A program made the translations under genes and the position numbers. 64,000 bases of DNA from Anaeramoeba flamelloides. Its lineage: Eukaryota; Metamonada; Anaeramoebidae. Below, piece after piece: positions 1 to 12,622 of this stretch. A model generated the notes under the pieces. It had not been told where the DNA came from, did not search any database, and saw only the letters and a program-made list of their open reading frames with translations. The stretch lies in contig JANTQA010000032.1 in NCBI GenBank assembly GCA_027625915.1, forward strand, positions 15,516,001-15,580,000, written 5' to 3'. Position 1 is the stretch's first letter. Every line of letters begins with the position of its first letter.

Positions 1-2691
1 TCGGTGTACGGTGAAAAAGCAAGGGATCTCTTTTTAAAATCGTTAACTGGCTACACTTTTAAAAAAAAACAAATCCAAGCACGTGTCTGCATTTCAAAAT
101 TCAAGCATAAAGAGAACCAAAGGAAAAAGCGCCTTGAAAGAGAAGACATCAAAAGGGGCGATCTGAAAAGAAAGCGTACGAACCAAAACGAGGGCAACGA
201 GGAGAGCAAACCAAAGGAAACAAAAATTAAATCAATTAACGACATTGTGGCTTCTTTATATGAGATGCCGTACGACAAGCAGTTGTATAAAAAATCAAGA
301 AAGCTTCACCAAGAATGGCGCTCTCTTTTTCAAGAATTTAAGAGAACAAACGAAAAACTGCCCGAGTGGTGGAAGGACAGGCACGACATCACACAGGACG
401 TGATCAAATCGCCGATCTTGGAGAACTACCGTAACAAATGTGAATTTACGATTGGCTACAACGAAGAATCGAAAATTGAGGTTGGCTTCCAAACACACAA
501 GCTGGAAGAACTCATGTTTAACAAGAGAAGAAACCGAAGAAACCAAAATAGGAAATCGTATGTGATGGGGGTTTCTGATTGTGTCATTGTCACCGAAAAA
601 ATGAAAAGGCTTGTGAAGGCATTCAGCGAATTTTTGAACGAAACAAACGCTTCCATTTTTAATAAATTGACGAAGGATGGCTTCTTTCGAACACTAATTG
701 TTCGTGAGTCGTTTGCCTTCCCTGATCAAGTCTTGGTCGGGATCTTGGTAGCAAAGGATCACTACCAGAACGACGAGGATGCGAAGAACAAAGAGTTAGA
801 GAAATTAATCCAATTTTGGAAATCACAACAAATTTCAACACTCGTGCTTTTAGAAATGGACAAGCACCAAGAGGTTGACACAAATTGCAAACCACAAATT
901 CTGTTTGGCGATGGCTTCATCCACGAGAAAATCCTGGGGTTCACTTTTAGAATTAGTACGCTATCCTTTTTCCAAACCAACACAAAGGCAACAGAAGTGC
1001 TATACAGCACCGTTCGCGAGTTCGCTACTCTAAACAAAGAATCAAACACAGCAGTCTTTGATGTCTGCTGTGGTACAGGAACAATCGGAATAACTTGCTC
1101 TTCCCATGCAAAAAAGATCGTCGGCATAGATATGATCAAAAGCGCAATCGAGGATTCCAAAATAAACGCAAACTTGAATAATGTACAAAATGCCGATTAT
1201 GTTTGCGGAAAAGCTGAAGCCGTTTTACCTTCAATTATAAACAAATTCCCAATTCAAGAATATACTAATATTGTCGCAATAGTGTAAGTTACATTATTAT
1301 ATTTATTTTACATTTTCCTTCTTCGTTATCTCTCTCGATTTTAACTCTTTTTTTTTTTTTTTTTTTTTTGAAATCAGATTTTTTAACCAAAATCGCATTT
1401 TTTTGAACAAATTGTTTTTTTGTTGAAAAGATCATATTTTTAGCAATTTTGCTTTTAAAAAAAATGCATCCAAATTAATAAGAAAATAATAATAAATATT
1501 ATTAATTGGATATTGTTTCTCAATAAGTAATTGTTTAAAAATTTCTTTGCGTAAAACCGAAAAATTAATATAAAGAAAAGATTTCTCTGTATATATATTT
1601 TCAAGAATAATATCTTATTGCACTTTTAAAAAAGTGCGATTAAAAAGTTTTCAAAGGTATATATGCAATAAATGGCAAACTAAACTTTGTTTCCGTCAAA
1701 GGTTACCAAAAAAATCCAAAAAAAAACATTTTTTATAAATGAACTTTGAAGATTAAATAAGAAAAAAGTAGAATAATAAACATCAAAGAATAGTTGATAT
1801 CCGCCTGAAATAAAACTAACAAATCAATATTGATTTTCTTAAAAATTGAAAAACTCAAATTTCTTAGGCGACTATTGGGAAAAACAACAATATTCATTTT
1901 GATCTCTGATTGAAGATCAAATAAAAAACACAATGGAAATTAAAATTATTTTTTCTACAATCACTTTTACTTGATCATTAACCTTAGAATAACACGCTTT
2001 TACAAAGTGACTATAGATCTTGCAATAAAAAAAAAATTTACAAAACAATTACGTGTGTAAAAAAAAAAATTGAAAAAAAAAAAAAAGAAAAATGTGTTCA
2101 ATTTTGGAATTTCCAAAATAAATTTTTTCTTCTAATATCCTTTCAAAAATTTGAACGATAATATCCATTCAAACCATTTAAACGCCTGCAATTCACCTCC
2201 CTACAACTGTGCCTCTTTGACTGGAAAATGGATTACACTAGACCTATGCTTAGCACTTTATTAAAAAAAAATTTTTGCCACACTTTTTTCAAACCCAATT
2301 TTTTCTTGTTTTTTGCATTTATTTTTTGAAATTTGAGAGATTAAGGAGTTGTAAATTCTTATAGACTCACAAAATTGTTAATTCTACTTTTTTATAATTA
2401 TATTTTATTATTATGATTTATTGCAATTTTTATGAAATTATTAAAAGCGATCCACCACGTTCTGGCCTTCACCAAACACCTTGTATTGCATTACGTGCCT
2501 GTGAAAAGATCAAAACAATTGTATATGTCAGCTGTAATCAAAATACAATGATGAAAAATATATTTTGGTTGACAAAAAAAGAATCAAATCGATTTGTTGG
2601 TAAACCTTTTAAGGTTATTAAATTGGTAGGAATCGATACATTCCCACATACTCAACATTTAGAAGCTGTTATGTTATTGAAGAGAGATTAA
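1..2691 (+). CDS. TRMT2A: TRMT2A-like tRNA (uracil-5-)-methyltransferase, 5' partial, two exons (1-1283, 2448-2691)
   Basis: SAM-dependent enzyme of the TrmA/TRMT2 family, expected to methylate U54 in the tRNA T-loop. The reading frame is open from base 1, so the start lies outside the window; 508 residues are visible. The N-terminal third is Lys/Arg/Glu-rich. The catalytic core matches the family closely: FRISTLSFFQTNT (about 952-990), the SAM-binding VFDVCCGTGTIG (about 1054-1089), DPPRSGLH at the start of exon 2, the nucleophilic Cys in YVSCNQNT, and a C-terminal HLEAV whose Glu is the expected base. I place the intron at 1284-2447: donor GTAAGT, acceptor AAAAG. It joins GT+C to give Val, reading AIVDPPRSG as in human TRMT2A. 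Nothing coding is seen in the 1164-bp intron. Family call is firm; the tRNA position is by homology. Confidence 0.92.
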
Positions 2692-3114
2692 AAGTTTATC
2701 CTTTTATCATTATTTCTTTTTCTTTTTTTATTTTAATCTTGTTTTTTTTTCTTTTTATTTTTTTCCTTTTTTTCATTTGATTTACACTAGAAAAAGAGAA
2801 TAAATACAGTAATAAGTTTTACTTTTTTTTTTTTTATTTTTTTATTTTTTGAAAAAATAATGATATGTAACTTTGGTCAAGATTTGCATATTTTTAACAA
2901 AATTTCTTTTCTTTTGATTTTTAAAATAATAATATTACTAAACTCTTTTTCAAATAAAAGGATACAAAAAATTTCAAGAATTATTCATCATTAAATCAAA
3001 TTAATTGTAGCATCATTTTAAAAGCTTAGAAACCCTTTAAAACGGTTTAAAACATAAAAAAACACCCAACTAAATCTTTAAAACACATTAAAACAAAAAA
3101 CGAAAAATATAAAT

Positions 3115-3535
3115 TCAATATTTTAAAAATTGATGCACCCTTTTATTTGAAATGAGAAATCTCGTTTTGAAAATTGTAAAGAAAAAAAATCATAAAATCA
3201 ATAAAAACCTTTGAACAAGGCGAATTGGGAAAAAGTTCTCGACATTTTATTGATAATTCTTTACACATCAAACTTTTGTTCTGTAAAGTCTCATTTTAAA
3301 GATAAAGCCACAATTCATCTGGTATTTGGTTTGAATGTTTTTTCTTTATTTCTCTTTTTTTTGTTCCAAGCCTCAATCCAATAATGGTCTTTCTTAATTC
3401 CTATTTCTATCTTGATTCGAAATCAAAATTCAAACTGTTTCCATTTTTATACACTGTCAGGTTATTTCCCAATTGGTTTCTTCTTATCTTGTTTTTTTCA
3501 TTTTCCAACTATTCAATATCCTACAATAAAAAAAA
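3115..3535 (-). repeat. Dispersed repeat H, minus-oriented copy
   Basis: Read on the minus strand, this segment aligns over about 400 bp with the plus-strand sequence at 13960-14375. Matching blocks include the stretch around AATTCGCCTTGTTC, the run TTTTTATTGATTTTAT, AAAACGA.ATTTCT, and a block reading KKDHYWI in both copies. The conserved peptide block suggests a decayed transposon coding region, family not recognised. Confidence 0.55.
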
Positions 3536-4247
3536 AAAAAAATGAAAAAATGAATAATTAAAATGAAAATCACCAATAAGTAGTTATCTTATTAACAACC
3601 AAATTCAAAGTTATTGACGATTTGAGAGGTGTACCCCTTTGTTTGAAAAAGAGTTTAATATTAACTCTCCATGCGAAACATTTTCAAGAATGAATTAAAG
3701 TATTCAAAAACAATGCAAAAATAAAAGTAAAAATTCTAAAATATGAATTCTCTGAAATATTAGATAAAAATTTTATTTGTCAATTTGTAAATGATCAAGA
3801 AGGTATTTAATAAAAGTTTGATACACATTACTTCAGGAATTTCAAGATATTTTTCAAAATTAAAATTAAATGGTCAATAAAAAAGGTGTTAATTAATTCT
3901 GAATTTAAATTTTGATTTAAAAAATATCAATAATTGTAAAAGTATGTAAAATTCATTAAAGGTTAAACTACAAATCAGAAGTAGTTTATTTATAACAAAA
4001 AAAGTCAATACACCATTTTGGTAATTTTTTTATTGTATTTTCAGTGATTTTATTTTTGATTACCAAAGAAATATGATTTAATTTTTTCTGATAAAAAATT
4101 TATAATTTTTTTCACTCAATAATCAATAACTACCATTTCCTAAATCTTCAAAATTAATTTCCAAAAGTTTTTTATGTAAATAATTTTTTTATTTAATAGA
4201 ATCTCATCATACTCAAAATTTAATTATTAAAAAGGTGAAAGTACTTC

Positions 4248-5040
4248 GGATCTATCAAATATTCCCGAAAATACCCGAAAATCGAAAATACTCGAAATTT
4301 TTATAACCACGAAAAAACACTTTTTGAACAACTTCTATGAAACACTAGTGCCAGTATACTCAGTATAAAGGTAATTTTGGCTTTTATTTTCGAAAATTTA
4401 TTTTTTTTTCTGATGAATATCAAAATTCAAAAAAATTAAATTTTAGGGAATGGTATTCAACCCATTTTGTGTGAAAGGAATATGTATCCTCGATGACTGT
4501 AACTTTTTTGATCATTTCGAAATAGTATTAACTAAACGAATGAAAATGTACTTGAATTGAAAATTTCTAATTATTTATCATTACCCATAATTTTGTAATA
4601 TTAAATATAATCCAAAAATAACCCAGTAATATCTAATCGTACAACACATACCCATATCCTACATAAGGTGACCCAAGTCAAACTTTATTTAACTTCCCAT
4701 TCCATAAAAGGAACTGGTTTTACCAAAATATACAAACACACCCCCTACCAATACCCACACCACCCATACCAATACCCTGGCATACCTATACACTTACCCT
4801 TATAAGTACCAACAATTAAAAAAATATACTCAAAAGGTACCAAAACCTCTTTAGAGTAGTTTAAAGTAGAAAAATCAAAAAAAAAAAATTTGACTGCAAG
4901 TAAAATTGTTATTTTACCGTTAAAATCAGTATATTGGTACTAGGGAATCTTAGAAGTTGTCCATAACGTGTTTTTATGTGGTTAAAAAATTTTCGGGTAT
5001 TTTCGATTTTCGGGTATTTTCGGGAATATTTCAAAACCCC
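4248..5040. mobile_element. Long-TIR MITE family M, copy 1 (793 bp)
   Basis: Non-autonomous DNA transposon with long terminal inverted repeats (more than 80 bp). The left arm carries AATATTCCCGAAAATACCCG and the right arm its complement. Flanks are AAGTACTTC (4239-4247) and AAGTAGTTG (5041-5049), an imperfect 9-bp target duplication. Long TIRs with a 9-bp duplication suggest the Mutator superfamily. No transposase frame inside. Two further copies lie at 21203-21993 and 29357-30146. Confidence 0.85.
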
Positions 5041-6060
5041 AAGTAGTTGGAATGAAATAACAATTCTTTAATTTTATATGAAAATTAATCATTAAAATCA
5101 TTTCTTTAACCAAATATATTGAACACATTAATAACTGATAGAAGGTGTCGCTATCCTATTATAATAGATTAATATACCAAATAAAAAAAAAAAAAAAGAA
5201 AGTATAATAATTAGAAAAATTTAAAATATAAAAAATAATCAACTGAAAAATTTGAAAATTTAGAAAAAATTCTCGTTATCTAAATCATCAATAAAAGTAG
5301 AGGAATACTTGAACACTTCAAATCAGGACAATTCTCAAATTTGAATAAAAAATCAAATATTTCTTAATTTTATGTGAGACATTTGATCCAATTACCTTTT
5401 CTTTACTAGATTTAATTTTTAATTGAGAATTGAAAAACTTTTGTTTGGAAAAATTTGTTATGAAAAAAAAATTACTCCCTATTTCAAAATGAATTTCCAA
5501 AATATATTCTAGTTTCAATTTAACATTTAATTTATCTAATTCTTAGTTTTTGTTCGGAAAGTATGGATATTTTGTGAATCCTCCTTTGGAATTAAAAATT
5601 TATTGGATGTAATTGATTTTCTTGAATATAACATATTTTCCAATTATTTGAAGGTAAAAATAAATAGTAAACCATGTTTTCAATTTTTGATGAAATTTTC
5701 TTTTTCTTTAAGTTTGGCCTTTTTGTAGTTGCTTTTTTCATTTTGAGAAGACAACCCGTTTAATTTAAATCTTTGGAAAATAATAAAAAGTATGAAAATA
5801 CCCCAAAAAATAAACTATTCAATTTTTTTCAAAAAGTCTAAAATCATTGAAAATTAATTTTTTTTTTATTATTTATGTTTTTGCTTTTATTTTTGAATAT
5901 TCATAAATAATTATATTTTAGGTGAAAATTTAATTTGAAGAACAAAAAAAAACAAGTTTTTTTGAAAAAATATTATAAAAATCCTTATTTTTAAAATAAA
6001 GTGAAAACAAAAAATACTTAAAATAGAAAATATATATAAAAATTTGGGTAATTAGTGTTC

Positions 6061-6167
6061 CACCCTGGGAGTCATGTAATACCAATTATTAATTACAGAT
6101 TTTGAAATTTTTATCTTTAATATATAACTTTTCTATTGGGTTTTACCCCTCCTGTATACTCAGGGTG
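6061..6167. repeat. Small inverted-repeat element
   Basis: 107-bp segment that starts CACCCTGGGAGT and ends ACTCAGGGTG, giving imperfect ends of about 11 bp around an AT-rich core. It may be a tiny MITE, but only one copy is seen and no clear target duplication. Confidence 0.3.
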
Positions 6168-6518
6168 TAGATAGTTTTTAATTTGGCCATACAAATGACA
6201 ATATTATTTTTTATAGTTTTATATATAGATATTAATAATCTTCTAGTCTTTTTTTATTCGAAAAATTTTCTCGATTACTCAATTCTCTAAATAAATAAAT
6301 AAATAAAAATCCAATATTTTAAGGATTTACTAATTTCAAAGAACAAAATAATAAAAAAAGAGAATTTCAAGTTTTAAAAAACAATTTTTAAAATAAAAAT
6401 AAAAAAACTCTTTGAATCTTGATTATATAATTATGATATCCACTTTTGAGAAATTTTAATTCGAAAAATTAATTATTTTTATTTTATTCGATTATTCGAG
6501 AAAAATTAATTAATTAAT

Positions 6519-6536
6519 ATATATATATATATATAT
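6519..6536. repeat. (TA)n microsatellite
   Basis: Uninterrupted AT dinucleotide run in non-coding DNA. Confidence 0.8.
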
Positions 6537-9317
6537 TGAAAACTCTTTATTTTTGCATAAAAATTTTCCAACAGGTATGGACAATTATTCTACACTACTA
6601 TTTTATTTAAATTTTAAAAAGTTAATAGTTTTATTAATTAATTAACTTTTAAAAAACTAAATAACCGATGATATTGTTTTCCAAAAGTACCCAAATTAAA
6701 AATAGAGTCTTCTGGGATTAACGTTACCAAAGGGAAGTCTACGATCAAATTTTGTTATTATTTCGCCTAACTACATTAGTACAACATGGTTCTAATGTCT
6801 CTAAAAAATGATTAGTTAATTAGTAATATTTGTTGATCCTACCAATTAAAAAAATGAACTTTGTATTGGTAAAAAACCCATGAATTTTTAAAAAAAATCT
6901 ACATTTAGTCTCAAATTTTTTTAGCTTAGATTTCAAAAAAATAATAACTTTCTTAAATTTGTGGCGAAATCAAGATTAGTTGTTAAAAAAAAATTTTTTT
7001 TTCAAAATTAAATAATTAACCAATAGATTTTTTTGTGAAATAATTTCTGAAATATTCGAAATATATTGATTATACAATTTGTTTTATAAAAAGGAAACAA
7101 AACTAATCCATGTTTGAGTTTTTATGTTGATGATTATTAAATTAATCTTTGAAATTAAAAAATTAATAAAATAATTACTCTTGGAAGTTCTAAATATGAA
7201 TTATTAAAAACTGTAATATTATTATCTTGGGTTTCTAGTTTTAGTGTTGGTAAATGAATTAAACAAATTGTTTCAAAAGGAAACTTTTTTAATAGTGATC
7301 ATTAGTAGAAAATGTAATCATTTATTATACAATAGGATTTAAAATAGATTTTTTAGAGTTACAAAAACCATTTCTACGATGATACACAAAAACCATTCAC
7401 ACCCACTTTCAACATACTTTGATTATAGAGAAATATATGGTAACATTAATTCCTTAAATAAAGAAATACCAAATGTAAAAAAAAATAAAAAAATAAGATA
7501 TTGAATTTTACAAAGTTTTCTCGAAACACTTTTCAGAAAAACAATCAAAATATTTGAAAAAAATTTAAATTTATAATTTATAACATTTTCAAACAATCAA
7601 GGACTTTACTTTCAAAATTTCTTTATTATTAGAGATAACATTAGACATTGTATTGGATCTGTATTTGAAACAATAAATAAAAAAAAATCATGTTTTTGTT
7701 GAAAAAAAAGTTTTATATTCTATAAAAGTGTATTTTTAACTACAGTAAACAAAAATAAAGAAATAATTTTTTATAATTTTATTAAATAAACATTCAAAAT
7801 AATCCTAATATTTCTTTTTAAAAGGTTTTTGGAATTTATACTTGTTTTAGATGGATAACATTGAAAAAATACAATTATATGATTATTTGGTTAATAATTA
7901 TTGATATTTTTAAAAAAATACTTTTTGAATAGAAAAAGTTATCAAATTTTCACTATATTATTTTTTTATTGTTATTTTATACTATTATATCACAAGGTAG
8001 ATATTGTAGTTTATCAATTCTTTTTACATATTCGGCCTCTTTTCATGATTACGATTGGAGAATATTTTAGATGAACAAATAACTCTAAAATGACAGCGAA
8101 ATTTATTAAATGAATCTGAAGATCAACAAATGTTTTACCCATTTAAATTTCAAATACCTAAGGTAAAATTTCAAATTAAAAATTGAGAAAAATTAGTAAA
8201 ATACGACGGAACAAAAATTCCACCTTTAAATATACATATAATAAAAATATACTGAGTTGTCCAAAAATTGTTAACCTTTGTATTTCCAATTTTACATTTT
8301 GACTTTTCCATAACCCTGTTTTTACAATTTTATCCAGTCCATTCTCTTTAGAACTTTAAAAAGGATTCTTCCCTTTTCAACCAAACTCGATTTCTTTTCA
8401 TCTTGACAAAAAAGAAAGAATACATTGTTAAAATATTTTTTATTTTGGAATCTCTGTTTACTTTCCCCATCAAAGAAAATACAAGTAATTTTTTTAAAAA
8501 TTTCTAATTGTCAAATCAAATAAGATCATCATTAAATCTTTAGATATATTTTGAAAATTCTAATCTAAGATGAAAAATTGGCCCAACCTCAATTTTTTTA
8601 GAAATTCTTCAATAATGAACCAATTTTGATAAAATGGCAGATTAGGTTTTGTTATCTTAAATACTATTACTTTTATTAAAAATCCAAATGCCATTTTTAA
8701 CTGTTCTTCAAAATTCGAATCAGAGGGGTTTTATTGGAAAAATAAAGATCCCCACAACCAATCTGTAAAAAAAATCCAATAATTTGTACAGTGGTGTAAA
8801 TAACCTGTTCAGACAACTTTTAACCATTTACTAAAATTTAACTCGTGTTTTTTTTTTTTCAGAATTGGGTATTGGAAGATAGGAAGAAATCACTTATATA
8901 TTCTTAGTTCAGATCCAAATTTACTTTAGAGGTTAGATCTTTGATTAATCAAAATGGCTCAATTATATTAAATGCTTTTGTTACAAAAATTTCAGAATAA
9001 TTAATCATATTTACAAAATTTGTGTGATATTAAATGATTTTTTTATAAAAATTCAAAAAATGAAATTTTGCTCATTTTTTTGTCAAAAAATTATATTACA
9101 AGCTTCCCATATCTTCATAATTCTTTTTTAAAAGTTAATTAAAGAACACAATTTCTTGTTTATATACTGTTCTCATCCCATTGATTTGTTTCTTTTATTT
9201 CTAGAGTCAGCCAATATTTTTTTGCAAGAGTTAAATTTTAGTAATGGATTAAAATAAAAAACACCGGTTAGTTAGACCACTATATAATTAGATATCTAGA
9301 AAAATTCATTTTTCCTA

Positions 9318-9533
9318 TTTTTTACAAAATAAAGGTAACAAAATTTTCATTTCAACTTTCCAAAAAAAGATTTATAAATCATGTAACATTTCTAATTTTA
9401 ATTCTTAAAATCAGTTTAAATTATTAATTTCCCTTTGAGAATTGGGGACTTTTGATGACTTATTTTAATTCTATGATAGATTTTTTGGGAAAGTTGAATG
9501 AAACTTTTGATCTTTATCCTATATTACAATGAG
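9318..9533. mobile_element. TA-type MITE family G, copy 1
   Basis: Palindromic element of about 216 bp. The arms carry AAAATTTTCATTTCAACTTTCC on the left and its diverged complement (GGGAAAGTTGAATGAAAC) on the right, with TA on each side. It abuts copy 2 (9538-9756), separated only by TATA, so the two seem to have inserted at neighbouring TA sites. Boundaries are by comparison with the other copies. Confidence 0.6.
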
Positions 9534-9537
9534 TATA

Positions 9538-9756
9538 CTATTTGTTGAAAAATAAATTGAACAAAATTTTCATACAGCTTTCCAAAATTTTAATAATAAA
9601 TCATATTAAAATTTCAAATTTTAAAACTTATAACAAGTTTAAAATATTCATTTCCCTTTAGAATTCGAGACTTTATAGATTTATTTTAATTTTTGAGTTT
9701 TAATTTTTTTGGCAAGCTGAATAAAAAATTTGATCCATTTATTTTGCAATTTACAG
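9538..9756. mobile_element. TA-type MITE family G, copy 2
   Basis: Palindromic 219-bp element with inverted arms of about 50 bp containing AATTGAACAAAATTTTCA and CAGCTTTCCAAAA, flanked by TA on both sides. The right terminus reads TTTACAG then TA. CTGT/ACAG ends with a TA duplication point to a Tc1/mariner-type source. No coding capacity. Confidence 0.7.
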
Positions 9757-10253
9757 TATTTTACAATTAATAGTATATACAAAGTTAATTTCATCAAAGT
9801 AGAAATCATTTTGAGTATTTTGTTTGACCAAAATTTGAATTTTTAAATTTATTTATCAAATTACAAACTTTGTAAAAATCAAAAATAATTATTAGCTAAT
9901 AAAAAAATCCCAATGAAAATAAACTTTAAAAGAGAGTATACAATAAATAATCATCAAAAGCCAAAATCAACAACAAATATAAAACCACACTTCTTTAAAT
10001 ATTGAGTTATTTTTGGATATTTCAAAGATAAGAGGAATTATTACCTAATGAAGAAAGACCAAAAATTGAATATGGGAGAAACACAATGCTTGTACTTTTA
10101 AAAAAAAAGTCCCTATTTTAATGTTCAACTTGTTCAATCGAAGAAACAAACTGAGTTATTGATTTCTTATCAAAAATAACAAATTGTTTCCAAACAGAGG
10201 TAAACTGAATCCAAAATTTTAATCAAGGACAATACATTTTTTCAAGTATTTTG

Positions 10254-10263
10254 TATATAAAAG
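10254..10263 (+). promoter_or_regulatory. TATA-like element upstream of the transporter gene
   Basis: TATATAAAAG lies about 15 bases before the ATG at 10279. In such AT-rich DNA this may be chance; if real, the 5' leader would be extremely short. Confidence 0.25.
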
Positions 10264-10278
10264 TTTTTTTCTGTTGCA

Positions 10279-11506
10279 ATGACCGAGTCTGCAAAGAAAA
10301 AAATTGTTAGTTTAGTGTTTACAATACTTGGTATTTATATCACTTGGACCTTATACTCCCTTTCATTAGAAAAAATTCTTTATGGGGATTGGAATGGCGA
10401 AAAATTTTACTTCCCTTTAACACTTATTATTACGAATAGTACCATCGGGTACTTAATTAGCTCTTCGTTCCAGTTTTTTTCCAAACGTTTTTTGGAGATC
10501 AAAAATCAACCGAAAAACAAAACAACTTTCTTCAAAGATAATTTCGAAAGTAAGAAACCTAAATTCGGACTTCAAAATGTAAATGACTATGGCTATGAAA
10601 ATGATAATGAAAATGAGAATGAAAATGAAAATGAAAATGAAAACAGGGATTGGGCTCCAAGTTTGGATGGAAATCAAAAACAAAGATCGGTGAAGCACAA
10701 AAAAGAATACCACAATGAGAATCTCGGTACAAAGCTGCTTCAAAATGAAAAAATGTTTGCCGAATCAACAAATGTCCCTAAACTGAAATTTTTTTTTGTC
10801 TCGTTTATGCAAACAATTTCTTATGTCTCAGGGATAATATCCTTTAATTACACAAACTACCCTTTACAAATTCTTGTCAAGTCATGCAAACCAATTTCGA
10901 TCTTGCTTTTGGGATCGTTTTTTTATAAAAAAAAATACCCAATTTCACGCTATGCGACAATCATCACGATGTGCGGCGGGATTGCACTCTTTAGCTCGCA
11001 ACAGAACCTGAAGAAATCAAAATCGGAAAATATCATGCTGTCGCTCATACTCTTGTCACTTGCGCTATTCTCAGACGGCCTTTATTCCCAACACCTTGAT
11101 CACTTGCACAAGAAATACCCATCCAATTCCGTCTTCCGCTCAATGAATTGGGTCAATTTTTGGTTGATCGTTTGTGTGCTTCCAATTTGGTTTTTTAATA
11201 CCAAAGAAAGAACCCATTTTATTCCCTTTATTCAAGAAAACCCCATGGTTATATATTTGCTAATCCTTTCCGGCGTGCTAGCGGGAGTCGGGCAGATCTT
11301 CATTTATTTATGCCTGAAAAATTCTGATTCACTCGTTGTTTCAATAATTACAACAACCAGAAAATTCTTAACAATTTTATTGTCTATTATTTATTTTAAA
11401 CACCCCCTAACAACCAAACAATGGTTTTCTGTATTTTTAGTTTTTGTGTCTTTGTTGATCGACATTATGCTGAAAGAGAAAGTTTTTACCAAATTAAAAC
11501 TTAAAT

Positions 11507-11508
<2 letters not shown>
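10279..11508 (+). CDS. SLC35B1-like nucleotide-sugar transporter (UAA family), 409 aa
   Basis: Multi-pass membrane protein expected to exchange a nucleotide sugar (or adenine nucleotide, as shown for animal SLC35B1) across the ER membrane. Hydrophobic segments occur throughout, starting near residues 10-28. Family signatures are ILVKSCKPISILLLGSFFYK around residue 200, matching SLC35B1 VLGKSCKPIPVMLLG, and SIITTTRKFLTILLS near residue 355, matching SIITTTRKFFTILAS. The C-terminus KLKLK fits a KxKxx dilysine ER-retrieval signal. Unlike relatives, it has a hydrophilic insertion of about 90 residues after the second membrane segment (about 73-165), including an Asn-Glu repeat coded at 10609-10645. 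Single exon, clear ATG; a 34-base T run follows the stop at once. Substrate cannot be read from sequence. Confidence 0.88.
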
Positions 11509-11545
<37 letters not shown>

Positions 11546-12424
11546 GATAGAAATTCGACTTTTTTCAAAAGACTTTTCACAGTTTCAGTTTTAAATTCTA
11601 ACAACCACACAAAACGTAATTTCCCAAATATAAGACATTTATATTTTTTGAAAAACGGTAAATCAGAAAAACATTTACAAAATCTCTTTCACATAATTAC
11701 TTGAAAAAATATCTTTATGTTTTTGGAAAATGAAAATGAAAAAACAAACTAGATGTGTAATAAACAAGAAAGGGTGCCTTTAATAAAACTGGTTTTTTGA
11801 ACTTATTTACTCTACCAAGGTGTAGATTTTATTGTTGTCAATTACTGTGATTTGAAGATATCTTGCAAAGTTTATTAAGGAAGGGAGAAAAATATGAAAA
11901 CAATAAAAAAAGTATTTTTGAAGAGTTTTTTGGAGTATTTTTTTCCTTTTTTTATTCAGGATTCTAAGAATTTCATGATCTGTGAATACCCATTTTAAGT
12001 GACAAGTCATAATTTTTCGCTTAAAATCAGGTTGAGTAAATCGATCTCTTTAAAAGTGAAAATTTCGGTTTTTTTTTAAAAATTTTGACAAAGGTTAATC
12101 CATTTTTATTCAGATTACACATTTTTGTCATTTTTTCAGCACAGTTCCTCCAATCACACTTCAAAATATAAAAAAAACATTCTTCTATTTCACTGTCGTA
12201 GGTCTAAATCCAGATTATTATTATTTATTTTTTTTTTTTTAATATTTTTTGGATTATTTGGTGTTAAAAAATTAAAGTATATGAGACAGTTTGTAATTTT
12301 TTTCAAATTTTCTTTCTTTGGGATCAATAAACCCATTCTATTCCCTTTTTCCTTTTTATTTAGGATTGTGTTTATTTTAGTTGGTACTTAATCTTACCCC
12401 AATTTCAGTAAAGATGATTAGTTA

Positions 12425-12622
12425 CAGTCAGTCCCACTTTTAAGGTACAAACTTTAACAAAAATTATGTATATGAAAAATCTCTAATTAAGGTATAAAAT
12501 TCTTCAATTATAGTAAAAATAATTTGTAAAAAAAAAAAAATTCCAAATTTTGTGCCTTAATTTGAAATTTTTTGTGCCTTAAATTTCGTTGAAAGTTTGT
12601 GCCTTAAAAGTGGAATTAACTG
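12425..12622. mobile_element. CAGTCAGT MITE family C, copy 1 (198 bp)
   Basis: Nearly complete palindrome beginning CAGTCAGTCCCACTTTTAAG and ending in its complement, flanked by TA (12423-12424 and 12623-12624). Sub-repeats of GTGCCTTAA type run along each arm. CAGT ends plus a TA duplication indicate a Tc1/mariner-type foldback MITE. The other copies are 13585-13779 and 14877-15073. Confidence 0.85.

Larger units (their letters stand above)
2692..10278. other. 7.6-kb gene-free interval
   Basis: No frame here looks like a gene. It is AT-rich with many T and A runs, a (TA)n tract at 6519-6536, and the elements listed separately: a minus copy of a dispersed repeat (3115-3535), a 793-bp long-TIR MITE (4248-5040), a small inverted repeat (6061-6167), and two adjacent palindromic MITEs (9318-9533, 9538-9756). 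The short frame at 5318-5518 (-) has biased composition and no recognisable motif. Confidence 0.6.

Noticed and set aside
12125-12391. 88-codon Phe-rich plus-strand frame
   Set aside because: Looks hydrophobic only because of T-rich DNA; no start context, no homologous pattern, and the surrounding DNA is non-coding.
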